Shown piece after piece: positions 36,370-44,630 of a stretch of DNA of 64,000 bases. This DNA comes from Thermoanaerobacterium xylanolyticum LX-11. GTDB taxonomy: Bacteria > Bacillota > Thermoanaerobacteria > Thermoanaerobacterales > Thermoanaerobacteraceae. Position 1 is the first letter of the stretch; the number at the start of each line of letters is the position of its first letter. A program made the translations under genes and the position numbers. The notes beneath the pieces were generated by a model. That model searched no databases. It was not told the DNA's origin and saw only the letters and a program-made list of their open reading frames with translations. The stretch spans positions 569,001-633,000 of the forward strand of contig NC_015555.1 in NCBI RefSeq assembly GCF_000189775.2, in the 5' to 3' direction.

Positions 36370-38021
36370 ATCATAATATATCTTAATGTGTTTGAAAGTA
36401 TGTCTTTTACGACAGGTGCTGCGATTTCGCCACCCATGTGGCCATTTTTAGTAGGATTTCTTATGACTACTAAGACGGCTACTTGAGGGTTGTCAACAGG
36501 TGCAAATGCAGCGAAAGATGCTGTGTATTTCCCGGGTGAATAATTTTCAGTTGTGCCAGATTTTCCTCCTACAGTAAAGCCAGGTATTTGGCATGCTGTT
36601 CCTGTCCCCTCATCAACGACTTTTTTAAGCAACTCTTTCATTGTGTTTGACGTATCCTGCGATATAACCTGTCTTATGACTTGAGGTTTAAATTCTTTTA
36701 TGACTTTATCACCTGATTTTATTTCTTTTACTATATTTGGCTTCATCAAGTATCCACCATTTATAGTTGCTGAAAAAGCATCTATCATTTGAAGTGGTGT
36801 TACTGCTATGCCTTGTCCAAAAGACATGGATGCAAGGTCAACAGGATGAACGTTTTTCTCTGGTATTATCATGCCAGATGCTTCACCCGGAAGCTGTATT
36901 CCGGTTGGACTTCCAAATCCAAAGGCGTTTATGTACTTGTACAATGTATTTAATTTAAGCCGTTCTACAATTATCTTCATGAATACTGTATCGCTGGACA
37001 TTGCTACTGCTTGTGAAAAATCGATATTTCCTAATTTTGTCCAGCTATTTATCCTATGGCCTGATACTATGTAGTAACCAGGATCATAAAATTGCTCATT
37101 TGGCGTGACTAAAGATTCTTCTAATGCAGCAGATGCTGTTACTACTTTAAATACTGAGCCTGGTTCGTACAGATAAGACACAGCAGGATTTGACCATGTG
37201 TCGATGGAACTGACTTTATTTGGATTGTTTGGATCAAAATCAGGAAAATTTGCCATGGCTAAGATATCACCTGTCTTTGGATTCATCACGATTGCTGAAA
37301 TGCCATTAGCTGGACTGTAAGTTTCATAAGCTTTTTCTATAGCTGTTTCTGCATATCCCTGAATCACTGAGTCGACAGTAAGGACTAAGTCATCACCTTT
37401 TTCTGGTTCGTACAATTTTTCGGGAAGTCCTATGACATGACCTACTTCGTCAGTTGTGGCTACTTCTAATCCTGATATTCCTTTTAAATATTTATCAAAC
37501 GAGTATTCTAACCCATAAAGACCGTTTCCGTCTACACCAGTGAATCCTAATGTCTGTGATAATAGACTACCGTCTGGATAGCTTCTAATGCTTGTATCTT
37601 CTACGTATATGCCTGCAAGGTTTAACTTTTTTATCTTGTTTACATTGTCCAATGGGACATTTTTTTTAAGGACAGTCCACTCAGAATTTTTATTGCTGAG
37701 AAGCTTATACAGTGAATCTTTTTTCATGCCTAATAAGTTGTACAGTTTGTCTGCGACTGCATCTGGATGTGTTATATTTTTAGGTGCAGCGTACACATCG
37801 CCGCCGCTTACATTAGTGGCCAGGATATTTCCATTTGCATCGTAAATAATTCCTCTTTCTGGCTTTAATACTATCTTGGATGTTGTCTGATTTTTGACGG
37901 CAAGTGAATATTTTGGAGCCATTACAATCTGTAGCCATACAAGTCGTGCTACAAGACATGCGATTAAAAATAAAAATGTAATTAGTACCAGCAAAATGCG
38001 CTTTTTGTTTATTGATGCCAA
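36360..38021 (-). CDS. Class B penicillin-binding protein (PBP2/SpoVD-like transpeptidase)
   Basis: 553 aa, one N-terminal TM (residues 8-30), a dimerisation domain starting ERGIIYDANGNILATN, and a transpeptidase domain with the active-site Ser in PGSVFK, the SxN-position motif SSDTV and KSGTTE. No PASTA repeats follow, unlike SpoVD of Bacillus. It cross-links peptidoglycan outside the cell; whether it serves division, elongation or sporulation is not clear. Start TTG 38021 with aaggggga at suitable spacing. Confidence 0.9.
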   Translation of the reverse strand: MASINKKRILLVLITFLFLIACLVARLVWLQIVMAPKYSLAVKNQTTSKIVLKPERGIIYDANGNILATNVSGGDVYAAPKNITHPDAVADKLYNLLGMKKDSLYKLLSNKNSEWTVLKKNVPLDNVNKIKKLNLAGIYVEDTSIRSYPDGSLLSQTLGFTGVDGNGLYGLEYSFDKYLKGISGLEVATTDEVGHVIGLPEKLYEPEKGDDLVLTVDSVIQGYAETAIEKAYETYSPANGISAIVMNPKTGDILAMANFPDFDPNNPNKVSSIDTWSNPAVSYLYEPGSVFKVVTASAALEESLVTPNEQFYDPGYYIVSGHRINSWTKLGNIDFSQAVAMSSDTVFMKIIVERLKLNTLYKYINAFGFGSPTGIQLPGEASGMIIPEKNVHPVDLASMSFGQGIAVTPLQMIDAFSATINGGYLMKPNIVKEIKSGDKVIKEFKPQVIRQVISQDTSNTMKELLKKVVDEGTGTACQIPGFTVGGKSGTTENYSPGKYTASFAAFAPVDNPQVAVLVVIRNPTKNGHMGGEIAAPVVKDILSNTLRYIMIKK

Positions 38022-38088
38022 TTGAAAGTATCCCCCTTGTAAGTTTATAATTTTATTTTAAATCAATAATGTGCATATTTCAATTGGT

Positions 38089-39012
38089 TTACATGAATCT
38101 GCATTCGGTAGGTTTCACATCTAAGGCAAATTCTAAGAAAGACGGTGCTCTCATTTTGAAATTTTCTGACCATTCCATGAATTTAACCTTACATACAATA
38201 AAAGGCATTATCCATTGAACGTTGTTAATGGCAAGACCGTAAAATTCAGGGTTGACCTTAAGATCGTTGGCAACTTCTAAGAATGATGATAATTCTTTTT
38301 GCGATATTCCAGATTCTACATTTCCAATGTGCACAAGTTTGTCATCCTCGTTGTAAAGACCCAAGACTAACGCTGTTTTATCTATTTTATACCCCAATAT
38401 TACAGCGTTTAGTATTATGTGGTGTTTGAATTTTTGCCATAGACTACTTCTTTTCCCTAAGTAATATTTTGAGTCTGCCTTTTTAGCCATTACTCCTTCC
38501 AGTTGCTTTTTACCAGTTTCCGCAAATAAAGTTTTGCCTTGTCCAAATATATAATCAGATATCCTTATTAGATTGCCTTCACTGACGATTTTACTTAAAA
38601 TTTCTTTGCGCTTAATCAGTGGGTAGTTTAATAGCTCTTTTCCATCAACATATATTACATCCCATGTTATAAATATTGCGGGATTGTATTTACTTAAAAG
38701 TTCTATTTTTAGTTTGTTTTGTTGGTGTTTTCGCATCATTATGTTTCTATAACTTGGTTTATTGTCTTTTAGAACGATTAGCTCGCCATCAAGTATGGCT
38801 TCATTTGATTTTAGACATTTATTTACTTCCATAAGTTCTGGGAATTGGTGGCTTATATCTACTAGCCTTCTGTCTTGAAGTTTTGTAGTAGATGAAAGAA
38901 ATGCTATTGTTCTCGAACCATCCCATTTGATTTCATACACCCAACTTGGATCGTCAAATACATTTCCCGATATAGCCAGCATAGGAGAAATTTTTTCATC
39001 CATCAGGGACAT
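38089..39012 (-). CDS. ligD: ATP-dependent DNA ligase (LigD ligase type)
   Basis: 307 aa, ligase domain only, with nucleotidyl-Lys29 in YEIKWDGSR, DGELIV, WDVIYVDG, GVMAKKADSKY and WQKFKHH, i.e. motifs I, III, IIIa, IV and V, then an OB-fold. Seals breaks in Ku-dependent end joining. No polymerase or nuclease domain is present, in contrast to the mycobacterial three-domain enzyme. Starts 2 bp after the Ku gene, which is its functional partner. Confidence 0.92.
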   Translation of the reverse strand: MSLMDEKISPMLAISGNVFDDPSWVYEIKWDGSRTIAFLSSTTKLQDRRLVDISHQFPELMEVNKCLKSNEAILDGELIVLKDNKPSYRNIMMRKHQQNKLKIELLSKYNPAIFITWDVIYVDGKELLNYPLIKRKEILSKIVSEGNLIRISDYIFGQGKTLFAETGKKQLEGVMAKKADSKYYLGKRSSLWQKFKHHIILNAVILGYKIDKTALVLGLYNEDDKLVHIGNVESGISQKELSSFLEVANDLKVNPEFYGLAINNVQWIMPFIVCKVKFMEWSENFKMRAPSFLEFALDVKPTECRFM

Positions 39013-39014
39013 CT

Positions 39015-39824
39015 TTATGCACCTTTTTTCTTTTTTGATTTTTTTGCAATGTTTTCTCCTTTTACTGATTCGATGCTGGCTTTTAATGCGCTTACAAGGT
39101 CCAGGACATTTTCTTCTTTTGGCGATTCAGGTATTTCAATTTTTCTATCTTGAATTTTTGACTCGATTATTTCGATCAGGGCTTTTCTGTAGTTGTCATC
39201 ATATTTTTCAGGGGAAAAATCAGATGTCAGAGTATCCACAAGTTTTATAGCCATTTTCACCTCATTTTCGTGAAGATCTACATTGCGGATAGGTGGAAGC
39301 TCATTTGTACTTCTTATTTCATCAGGAAAGTGCATTGTTTCCATAACCATGTAGTTGTCATTGAAAACTCTTATGCAGGCTAAATCTTGCTTTGAGCGGA
39401 TTACTACCCGCGCGACTGCTACACGGTTTAATTTCTTCATAGAATCTCTTAGAAGTACGTATGGTTTTGCACCTATTTCATCTGGTGCGATGTAGTATGT
39501 CTTATCGAAATATATGGGATCTATTTGCCTTAAATCTGTAAAATCGATAATATCTATCGTTTTAACTGTTGACTTTGGAATTCTCTCTAAGTCTTCTTCA
39601 TCTATGATGACAAATTTTCCTGGTTCATATTCATAGCCTTTTACGATTTCTTCATCAGAAACTTCTTTATTGCACACAGGGCAAATCTTCTCGTATTTTA
39701 TAGGTGATTTGCAGTCCTTGTGAAGCTGTCTAAAATGGATGGAGTTGTCTTCTGTGGCTGCATAAAGTTTTATGGGGATGCTGACAAGGCCAAAGCTGAT
39801 GGCACCCTTCCACATCGAGCGCAT
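39015..39824 (-). CDS. ku: Ku DNA end-binding protein
   Basis: 269 aa, bacterial Ku homodimer subunit for NHEJ. N-terminus MRSMWKGAISFGLVSIPIKLY is the family start; a basic C-terminal tail ends KKSKKKKGA, as in Ku proteins that recruit ligase. SD gaaggtg precedes ATG 39824. Two-gene operon with the ligase gene. Confidence 0.95.
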   Translation of the reverse strand: MRSMWKGAISFGLVSIPIKLYAATEDNSIHFRQLHKDCKSPIKYEKICPVCNKEVSDEEIVKGYEYEPGKFVIIDEEDLERIPKSTVKTIDIIDFTDLRQIDPIYFDKTYYIAPDEIGAKPYVLLRDSMKKLNRVAVARVVIRSKQDLACIRVFNDNYMVMETMHFPDEIRSTNELPPIRNVDLHENEVKMAIKLVDTLTSDFSPEKYDDNYRKALIEIIESKIQDRKIEIPESPKEENVLDLVSALKASIESVKGENIAKKSKKKKGA

Positions 39825-40037
39825 TTTTTCACCTTCTTTCGATATTTATTAATTAGTATAACCATGAAAAACTCACAATCTTCAGGTAATTTATGGAATG
39901 TGGTTGACTTTGATACAATTTGCCTATATAATATTAATAATTATTAAAAATATAAATTTTTTATTAAATTTATTAAAATAAACATCATGCTTTGACAGCA
40001 TCACGATAAACGAAAACTATCACGTTAGACAGCAGTA

Positions 40038-40231
40038 ATCGTGATATAATTAGATTATACGGCACAGAGACCGAGTTTTATTTGGGATTTTCAAACCCGT
40101 AAAATAAACTGATCGGGCTTCCTTTTTGTACCACCATCTGTCCAGAACAAAATGTTCAAAAGGACGCATAGTAAAATAAGGAAATATAAGGGAGCCACGC
40201 CGTAAAATCTTCCTTTATGAGGTGAAAGGTT
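40038..40231 (+). ncRNA. Probable IS110 bridge RNA (with its extended -10 promoter)
   Basis: An extended -10 TGATATAAT ends at 40050, so transcription would start near 40057 and give about 175 nt before the recombinase ATG, the size of known IS110-group bridge RNAs. Foldable parts: a stem with an internal loop at about 40074-40110, and a longer stem-loop at 40114-40197 closed by gggcttcc with ggagcc and topped by a hairpin GTCC-GAACA-AAA-TGTTC-GGAC (40140-40165). Two stem-loops with internal loops are the expected target- and donor-binding loops. No -35 is clear at 17 bp; it may come from the right end in the circular form. Confidence 0.7.
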
Positions 40232-41455
40232 ATGGATAGATTATACGAGCGTTGTTGTGGGATTGATGTACACAAAAAAATGATAGTTGCTTGCTTTAAA
40301 CATGGCAATGATCAGGAAATCCGTGAGTACGGAACAACAACAGCAGAATTAAGAGAGCTCACTGCATGGCTACTTAATGAAAAGTGTGAAATGATAGCTA
40401 TGGAAAGCACTGCTTCTTATTGGAAACCATTATACAACATATTCGAGCTTTCCGGATTAGATGCTATAGTAGTAAATGCAAGAGACATGAAAGCTGTTCC
40501 TGGACGGAAAACAGATGTAAAAGACGCAGAATGGATTGCAGATCTTCTCCAGCATGGTTTGCTCAAGGCTAGCTATGTTCCTGATAGAGAGCAAAGAGAA
40601 TTGCGTGAAGCATCTCGCTATCGCAAAAGCCTAATTGAGGAACGAGCACGTGAATTGAATCGACTGCAAAAAATGTTAGAAGGAGCTAATATCAAATTAT
40701 CTAGCTTTACTTCCGATATCAATGGCAAAAGCTCCAGGAGAATATTAAATGCTCTTTTAGAAGGCAAGAAATTAGATGAAGAACAACTTCAAGAATTGCT
40801 TCACGGTTCAATGCATAAAAAAATTCCTGAAATTATGAAAGCAGTGGATGGTGTACTTACTCCCCTTCAGAAACAATTAATTAAAAATATCATTGACCAT
40901 ATAGATGATATGGGTAGACGTATAGAAGATATGGATAAACTAATTTCGAATTACTTGGACAAATATCAAAAAGCAATTAAACAGATTGATGAAGTTCCAG
41001 GCATAGGAATACAAAGTGCAGAAACGATTCTAGCGGAAATTGGATTAGAAATGAAGCGCTTTCCGAGTGATGCGCATATATCAAGTTGGGCAGGGCTTTC
41101 CCCAGGCAACAATGAAAGTGCAGGCAAACGACGAAACAGCAAAACGACGAAGGGGAATAAGACATTAAAAACCACCTTAATTCAATGTGCAAAATCTGCA
41201 GTAAAAAAAGAAGGAACATTCTTTTATGCACAATACCAACGTTTAGTTGTAAGACGCGGAAAGAACCGTGCAATAGTGGCAGTAGCTCACTCAATGTTGA
41301 TTGCCATTTACCATATGCTTAAAGAAAATAAACCGTATAAAGAGCTTGGAGAAGATTATTATAATCAGTTTAACAAGGAGCGAAAGATTAATTCCTACCT
41401 AAAAAAACTATATGCATTAGGATGGGAACCTGAAATTGCCACACAACAAATATAA
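40232..41455 (+). CDS. IS110-family transposase/recombinase
   Basis: 407 aa. N-terminal RuvC-like DEDD domain: CCGIDVHKK with the first Asp, AMESTASYWKP with Glu, and DVKDAEWIADLLQHGLL with the Asp pair. A coiled-coil middle (about 130-250) leads to a C-terminal Tnp_20 domain with PGIGIQSAETILAEIG and AGLSPGNNESAGKRR, where the catalytic Ser is expected. The gene appears complete. SD gaggtgaaagg precedes ATG 40232. The enzyme acts with the RNA encoded upstream. Confidence 0.95.
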   Translation: MDRLYERCCGIDVHKKMIVACFKHGNDQEIREYGTTTAELRELTAWLLNEKCEMIAMESTASYWKPLYNIFELSGLDAIVVNARDMKAVPGRKTDVKDAEWIADLLQHGLLKASYVPDREQRELREASRYRKSLIEERARELNRLQKMLEGANIKLSSFTSDINGKSSRRILNALLEGKKLDEEQLQELLHGSMHKKIPEIMKAVDGVLTPLQKQLIKNIIDHIDDMGRRIEDMDKLISNYLDKYQKAIKQIDEVPGIGIQSAETILAEIGLEMKRFPSDAHISSWAGLSPGNNESAGKRRNSKTTKGNKTLKTTLIQCAKSAVKKEGTFFYAQYQRLVVRRGKNRAIVAVAHSMLIAIYHMLKENKPYKELGEDYYNQFNKERKINSYLKKLYALGWEPEIATQQI

Positions 41456-41556
41456 ATATTACCATTAATTCCCTTTAAAGTCTATTTTTAAAGCTGGAGG
41501 GGAAGTCTGCGCTTTTTTAGCTACTTATATAATAAGTTTTCATAGTAAAATAAAAC

Positions 41557-41652
41557 ATGCCTAATCGAAAGAGCGGGGGATATCTTTGGGGTGAATCCGC
41601 GTATGCGGTAGGGTTGCTCTTTACCGAACCCGTCAACTAACCTCGTAGGCAT
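41557..41652 (+). promoter_or_regulatory. c-di-AMP riboswitch (ydaO/yuaA type)
   Basis: P1 arms atgcct/aggcat (41557-41562, 41647-41652) enclose the family's conserved blocks: agagcggggga, ggggtgaatccg, gtaggg, taccgaacccgtcaacta and cctcgtaggc. The aptamer ends only about 20 bases before the start codon of a cell-wall hydrolase, the usual target class. There is no separate terminator, so control may act at the ribosome-binding site. It begins within a few bases of the probable IS110 right end. Confidence 0.92.
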
Positions 41653-41670
41653 AAAGAGAGGATGAATGAG

Positions 41671-42351
41671 TTGAATTACAAAAAAATAGTGGCAACAGCG
41701 GTAGTGTCAATAACACTTATGCAAGCGCCAAGTGCATTTGCGATGGAGCTTTTGAAATACGGTTCAAAAGGACAAGCGGTGGTTAGCCTGCAGCAAACGT
41801 TAAACAGACTTGGCTATAGCACAGGTGGTATTGACGGAATATTTGGCAGCAAGACAAAAAGCGCAGTGATCGCACTGCAGAGAAGGTATGGACTATCTCC
41901 TGATGGAATTGTAGGACCAGCTACAGAGGCAGTATTAAATAGGACGACTGTAACTGGCGTTTCATCAAGGGGTGGTTATGAGCGCCCATCAAATTTTGAC
42001 ATAGTAAGTATTGCAGAAAGATATCTTGGAGTACCGTATGTTTTTGGTGGTACTACACCTGCAGGTTTTGATTGCTCTGGATTTGTTCAATACGTGTTTA
42101 GGCAAGCTGGAAAAAGCATCGGCAGAACTACGTATGACCAGTATGCAGGTGGTAGAGCTGTAAGCTTATCTGATCTTCAGCCAGGCGATATATTGTTTTT
42201 CTCTACATCAGGCGGTGGTCCTACACATGAAGGTATATACATAGGAGATAATCGTTTAATACACATGAGCGATTCCCTTAATAAGGCTGCTATTGCAGAT
42301 TTTAGCGGTTGGTTTAGGACGTACTATATAGGCGCAAGAAGATATTATTAA
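41671..42351 (+). CDS. NlpC/P60 cell-wall hydrolase with peptidoglycan-binding domain
   Basis: 226 aa, exported (signal peptide to about AFA, residue 25). A PG_binding_1 domain (LLKYGSKGQAVVSLQQTL; YGLSPDGIVGPAT) is followed by an NlpC/P60 endopeptidase domain with catalytic Cys in FDCSGFVQYVF and His in PTHEGIYIG, and a further His in RLIHMSDS. TTG 41671 is favoured, since agaggatga then stands 8 bases away; ATG 41662 abuts the SD. Controlled by the c-di-AMP riboswitch upstream, linking wall remodelling to turgor signalling. Confidence 0.92.
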   Translation: MNYKKIVATAVVSITLMQAPSAFAMELLKYGSKGQAVVSLQQTLNRLGYSTGGIDGIFGSKTKSAVIALQRRYGLSPDGIVGPATEAVLNRTTVTGVSSRGGYERPSNFDIVSIAERYLGVPYVFGGTTPAGFDCSGFVQYVFRQAGKSIGRTTYDQYAGGRAVSLSDLQPGDILFFSTSGGGPTHEGIYIGDNRLIHMSDSLNKAAIADFSGWFRTYYIGARRYY

Positions 42352-42375
42352 AATTTAAAAGAGAGCATCTATATA

Positions 42376-42420
42376 GAGGCGTATATGTTTTTGATTTAAC
42401 ATATGCGCCTCTTTTATTTT
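42376..42420 (+). terminator. Terminator after the NlpC/P60 gene
   Basis: A 12-bp stem (42376-42387 with 42400-42411) and a T-rich tail. Confidence 0.9.
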
Positions 42421-42551
42421 TAGAAATTCAATAAAGTCTTAAATGGAAATCTTTGTTTTGCTGAAAAGTGATGGCACAAATAACTGATTATTATAAATTT
42501 TCTACATTGACTTTTTATAACTCGCAATTACCAAAACGTTTGTTCGTTTAA

Positions 42552-42605
42552 TATAATTAAAACACAGTGCTGCACTGAAAGGGACCGGTCCTCACTTATG
42601 TGAGG
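42552..42605 (+). promoter_or_regulatory. Sigma-factor leader with -10 box and three palindromes
   Basis: A -10-like TATAAT is at 42552-42557. It is followed by the perfect palindromes CAGTGC-T-GCACTG (42565-42577) and GGACCGGTCC (42582-42591), and the hairpin CCTCAC-TTAT-GTGAGG (42590-42605). The last hairpin takes in the GAGG Shine-Dalgarno (42602-42605) of the sigma gene, so folding would hide it. I recognise no riboswitch family here. Confidence 0.55.
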
Positions 42606-42615
42606 TGTGTAGTAG

Positions 42616-43182
42616 ATGATAAGTTATAATGAACTGTGCTTTAAGGCTAAAAGTGGTGATAAGGATTCTGTCTATGAGATTTTAAAAAAGTTTAATCCTC
42701 TTTTGATAAAATTAGCAAAAAAGTTTCCATACGACAGTTTTGATGATATGCTTCAAGACGGAAGAGAAGTGCTTATTGCTGCTATCCATCAGTTTGATGA
42801 GAAAAAAGGCAAGGAATTCATAGCATATAGCAGTATGCAGCTTAAATTTTACTTTTTAAATGCCTACAGAAAGAAAAAATCTTTTCTCTCTTTGAATGTA
42901 AAGGCAGATGAGGAGGAAAATGAGATCATCGATTTGATAGAGAGCGATGAACTTACGCCAGAAGAAAAATTTTTTAATGATATCATGAGAAAGGATTTAA
43001 AGGAAGCTTTGAATGGCCTTACTGGAAAGCAGAAAAACATAATAATGCTTTACTTTTTCGAAAGGAAGACACTTGTTGAAATATCAAAAGAATTGGGAGT
43101 AGGCTATCAAAGCGTTGTTAAACTTAAAGACAGAGCTTTAGATAGATTAAGATTTTTGATAAAAAATGATATAATTATGTAA
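42616..43182 (+). CDS. Sigma-70-family RNA polymerase sigma factor
   Basis: 188 aa. Region 2 (YDSFDDMLQDGREVLIAAIHQFD, then FIAYSSMQLKFYFLNAYRKKK) and region 4 (LTGKQKNIIMLYFFERKTLVEISKEL with the HTH GVGYQSVVKLKDRALDRL) are visible, regions 1 and 3 absent, as in ECF-like or TcdR/UviA-like sigma factors. No anti-sigma gene is adjacent. The start codon follows a hairpin that contains the SD. Confidence 0.88.
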   Translation: MISYNELCFKAKSGDKDSVYEILKKFNPLLIKLAKKFPYDSFDDMLQDGREVLIAAIHQFDEKKGKEFIAYSSMQLKFYFLNAYRKKKSFLSLNVKADEEENEIIDLIESDELTPEEKFFNDIMRKDLKEALNGLTGKQKNIIMLYFFERKTLVEISKELGVGYQSVVKLKDRALDRLRFLIKNDIIM

Positions 43183-43207
43183 AACGGCTTGAAAGGATGA
43201 TGTATAC

Positions 43208-43630
43208 TTGGAAGCTAAAAATCTCGGCATAAATGAAGAATTATTCAAAGAAATAATCGAGCTGAATCAAAAAGCTCAGTTTCACAATCTAATCGGCATG
43301 GAGATTGCTGAGCTTGGCAGTGGTAAAGTGACGATGGAAATGACGATTTCCGAGAAACATCTAAATATCTTTGAGATTGCTCACGGCGGTGTATTGTTTT
43401 CTCTCATGGATACGGCTATGGGGATTGCTGCGAAAACGATGGGGAAAAACATGGTGACTCTCGAGATGAATATAAACTATATAAAGCCCTTAAAAGCCAA
43501 AGACAGAATCAAGGCAATAGGGAAGATTATCCACATGGGCAAGACGACTGCTGTTGCAGTATGTGATGCATACAATCAGGATGGCAAGCTTGTGGGATCT
43601 TCCCGCGAGACATTTTACTGCATAGATTAA
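43208..43630 (+). CDS. PaaI-family hotdog thioesterase
   Basis: 140 aa, hotdog fold, expected to hydrolyse acyl-CoA. The motif NIFEIAHGGVLFSLMDTAMG holds the HGG and catalytic Asp of the PaaI/YbgC group, and LEMNINYIKPLKAKD follows. TTG 43208 with gaaagga upstream. It lies 25 bp after the sigma gene, probably in one transcript. Substrate unknown. Confidence 0.88.
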   Translation: MEAKNLGINEELFKEIIELNQKAQFHNLIGMEIAELGSGKVTMEMTISEKHLNIFEIAHGGVLFSLMDTAMGIAAKTMGKNMVTLEMNINYIKPLKAKDRIKAIGKIIHMGKTTAVAVCDAYNQDGKLVGSSRETFYCID

Positions 43631-43670
43631 ATGGTATACAATAAAAATAAGATGAAAGGAGGCCATGAAA

Positions 43671-44417
43671 ATGAATTTTGATAGTTTTTTGTACAATACA
43701 AGACCTTTTTTAAATTATTTGTTTGATTTTTATAGCAATTTAGATGACATGAAGTTAAGCACCGTCATAAAAGATGCTGGGAGTGCTGACAATGTGTCGA
43801 TTATCGTCGTTGATATGATAAACGGTTTTTGCAAAAGTGGGGCTTTGTCCAGTCCTCGAATAGGAGGGATTATAGAGCATATAAAGAGCCTCATTAAAGC
43901 TTCATACAGGATGGGCATAAAAAATGTGATGTTTGTAAATGATGCCCATGTGAAAGGTGCAACAGAATTTGTTGATTATCCAGAGCATTGTGTCAAAGGA
44001 ACAGATGAAAGCCGTATCGTAGAGGAGCTTTTAGAGGTGGTTAAGGACAAGCCAAATGTGTACGAGAAAAATTCGTTAAACGTGTTTTTCGGCGGAGAAG
44101 ACGGTGATGGAAATGAGTTTTTGAAGAAGGTATTCACCATGTTAAAAGGAGGTAAATCTACATTTATCATCGTTGGCAATTGCACTGATTTGTGTGTGTA
44201 TCAGACGGCGATTTCTATAAAGATGATTGCAAACGCCAATAATTTAAGTGCCAATGTGATTGTGCCTGAAAATTGTGTTGAGACTTACGATATAAGCGTA
44301 AAGACGGCGGAAAGGCTTAAAATAGTCCCGCATGATGGTGACTTAACACATACTATGTTTCTATACCACATGAAGCTTAATGGCATAAATATTGTCAAAG
44401 AACTGCTGGAAGAATAA
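43671..44417 (+). CDS. Isochorismatase/nicotinamidase-family cysteine hydrolase
   Basis: 248 aa. Catalytic Asp in IIVVDMINGFCKSG, Lys in CVKGTDE, and the nucleophilic Cys in VGNCTDLCVYQTAI; HVKGATEF and DAH may supply metal ligands as in nicotinamidases. ATG 43671 with aaaggagg 8 bases upstream is preferred to ATG 43665. Nicotinamidase (NAD salvage) is the most likely activity but is not proven by sequence alone. Confidence 0.85.
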   Translation: MNFDSFLYNTRPFLNYLFDFYSNLDDMKLSTVIKDAGSADNVSIIVVDMINGFCKSGALSSPRIGGIIEHIKSLIKASYRMGIKNVMFVNDAHVKGATEFVDYPEHCVKGTDESRIVEELLEVVKDKPNVYEKNSLNVFFGGEDGDGNEFLKKVFTMLKGGKSTFIIVGNCTDLCVYQTAISIKMIANANNLSANVIVPENCVETYDISVKTAERLKIVPHDGDLTHTMFLYHMKLNGINIVKELLEE

Positions 44418-44433
44418 AATAAAAAGTTTTAAA

Positions 44434-44463
44434 GAGCTCTTTAACGTATAAAGGGCTCTTTTT
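44434..44463 (+). terminator. Terminator after the isochorismatase-like gene
   Basis: A 10-bp stem (44434-44443 with 44449-44458, one G-U) and five T. Confidence 0.85.
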
Positions 44464-44630
44464 ATTAATAAATATTTATAAGATATTTATATTTTATTTA
44501 TCAGTTGTAATGCTCTTGTAATATTGATAATATATAATGGATTTATAGAAAAATGGCTATTTGAGATGATTGATGAAGAATTTTGTTACAAATTGCTTTT
44601 TATTGTGAGGGATCTTAGGAGGGGATTTCA

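Larger units (their letters stand above)
39990..41553 (+). mobile_element. IS110-family insertion sequence (limits approximate)
   Basis: The element holds one DEDD recombinase gene (40232-41455), a ~240-bp structured non-coding left end and a ~100-bp right end, without terminal inverted repeats, the layout of the IS110 group. The boundaries are not certain: left near 39990-40000 and right possibly at 41553, where the 13-mer CATAGTAAAATAA (41541-41553) copies bases 40167-40179 of the left-end RNA region. It lies between the Ku operon promoter and a c-di-AMP riboswitch. The 407-bp stretch 39825-40231 holds the Ku promoter region and this left end. Confidence 0.85.

Noticed and set aside
40977-41294. 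105-codon minus-strand frame within the IS110 transposase gene
   Set aside because: Antisense to the conserved Tnp_20 domain; IS110 elements of this type encode one protein and an upstream RNA.
42560-42616. Sigma-factor leader as a fluoride or preQ1 riboswitch
   Set aside because: The GATG...CTGATG core of the fluoride aptamers in this window is missing, and no preQ1 tail is present.
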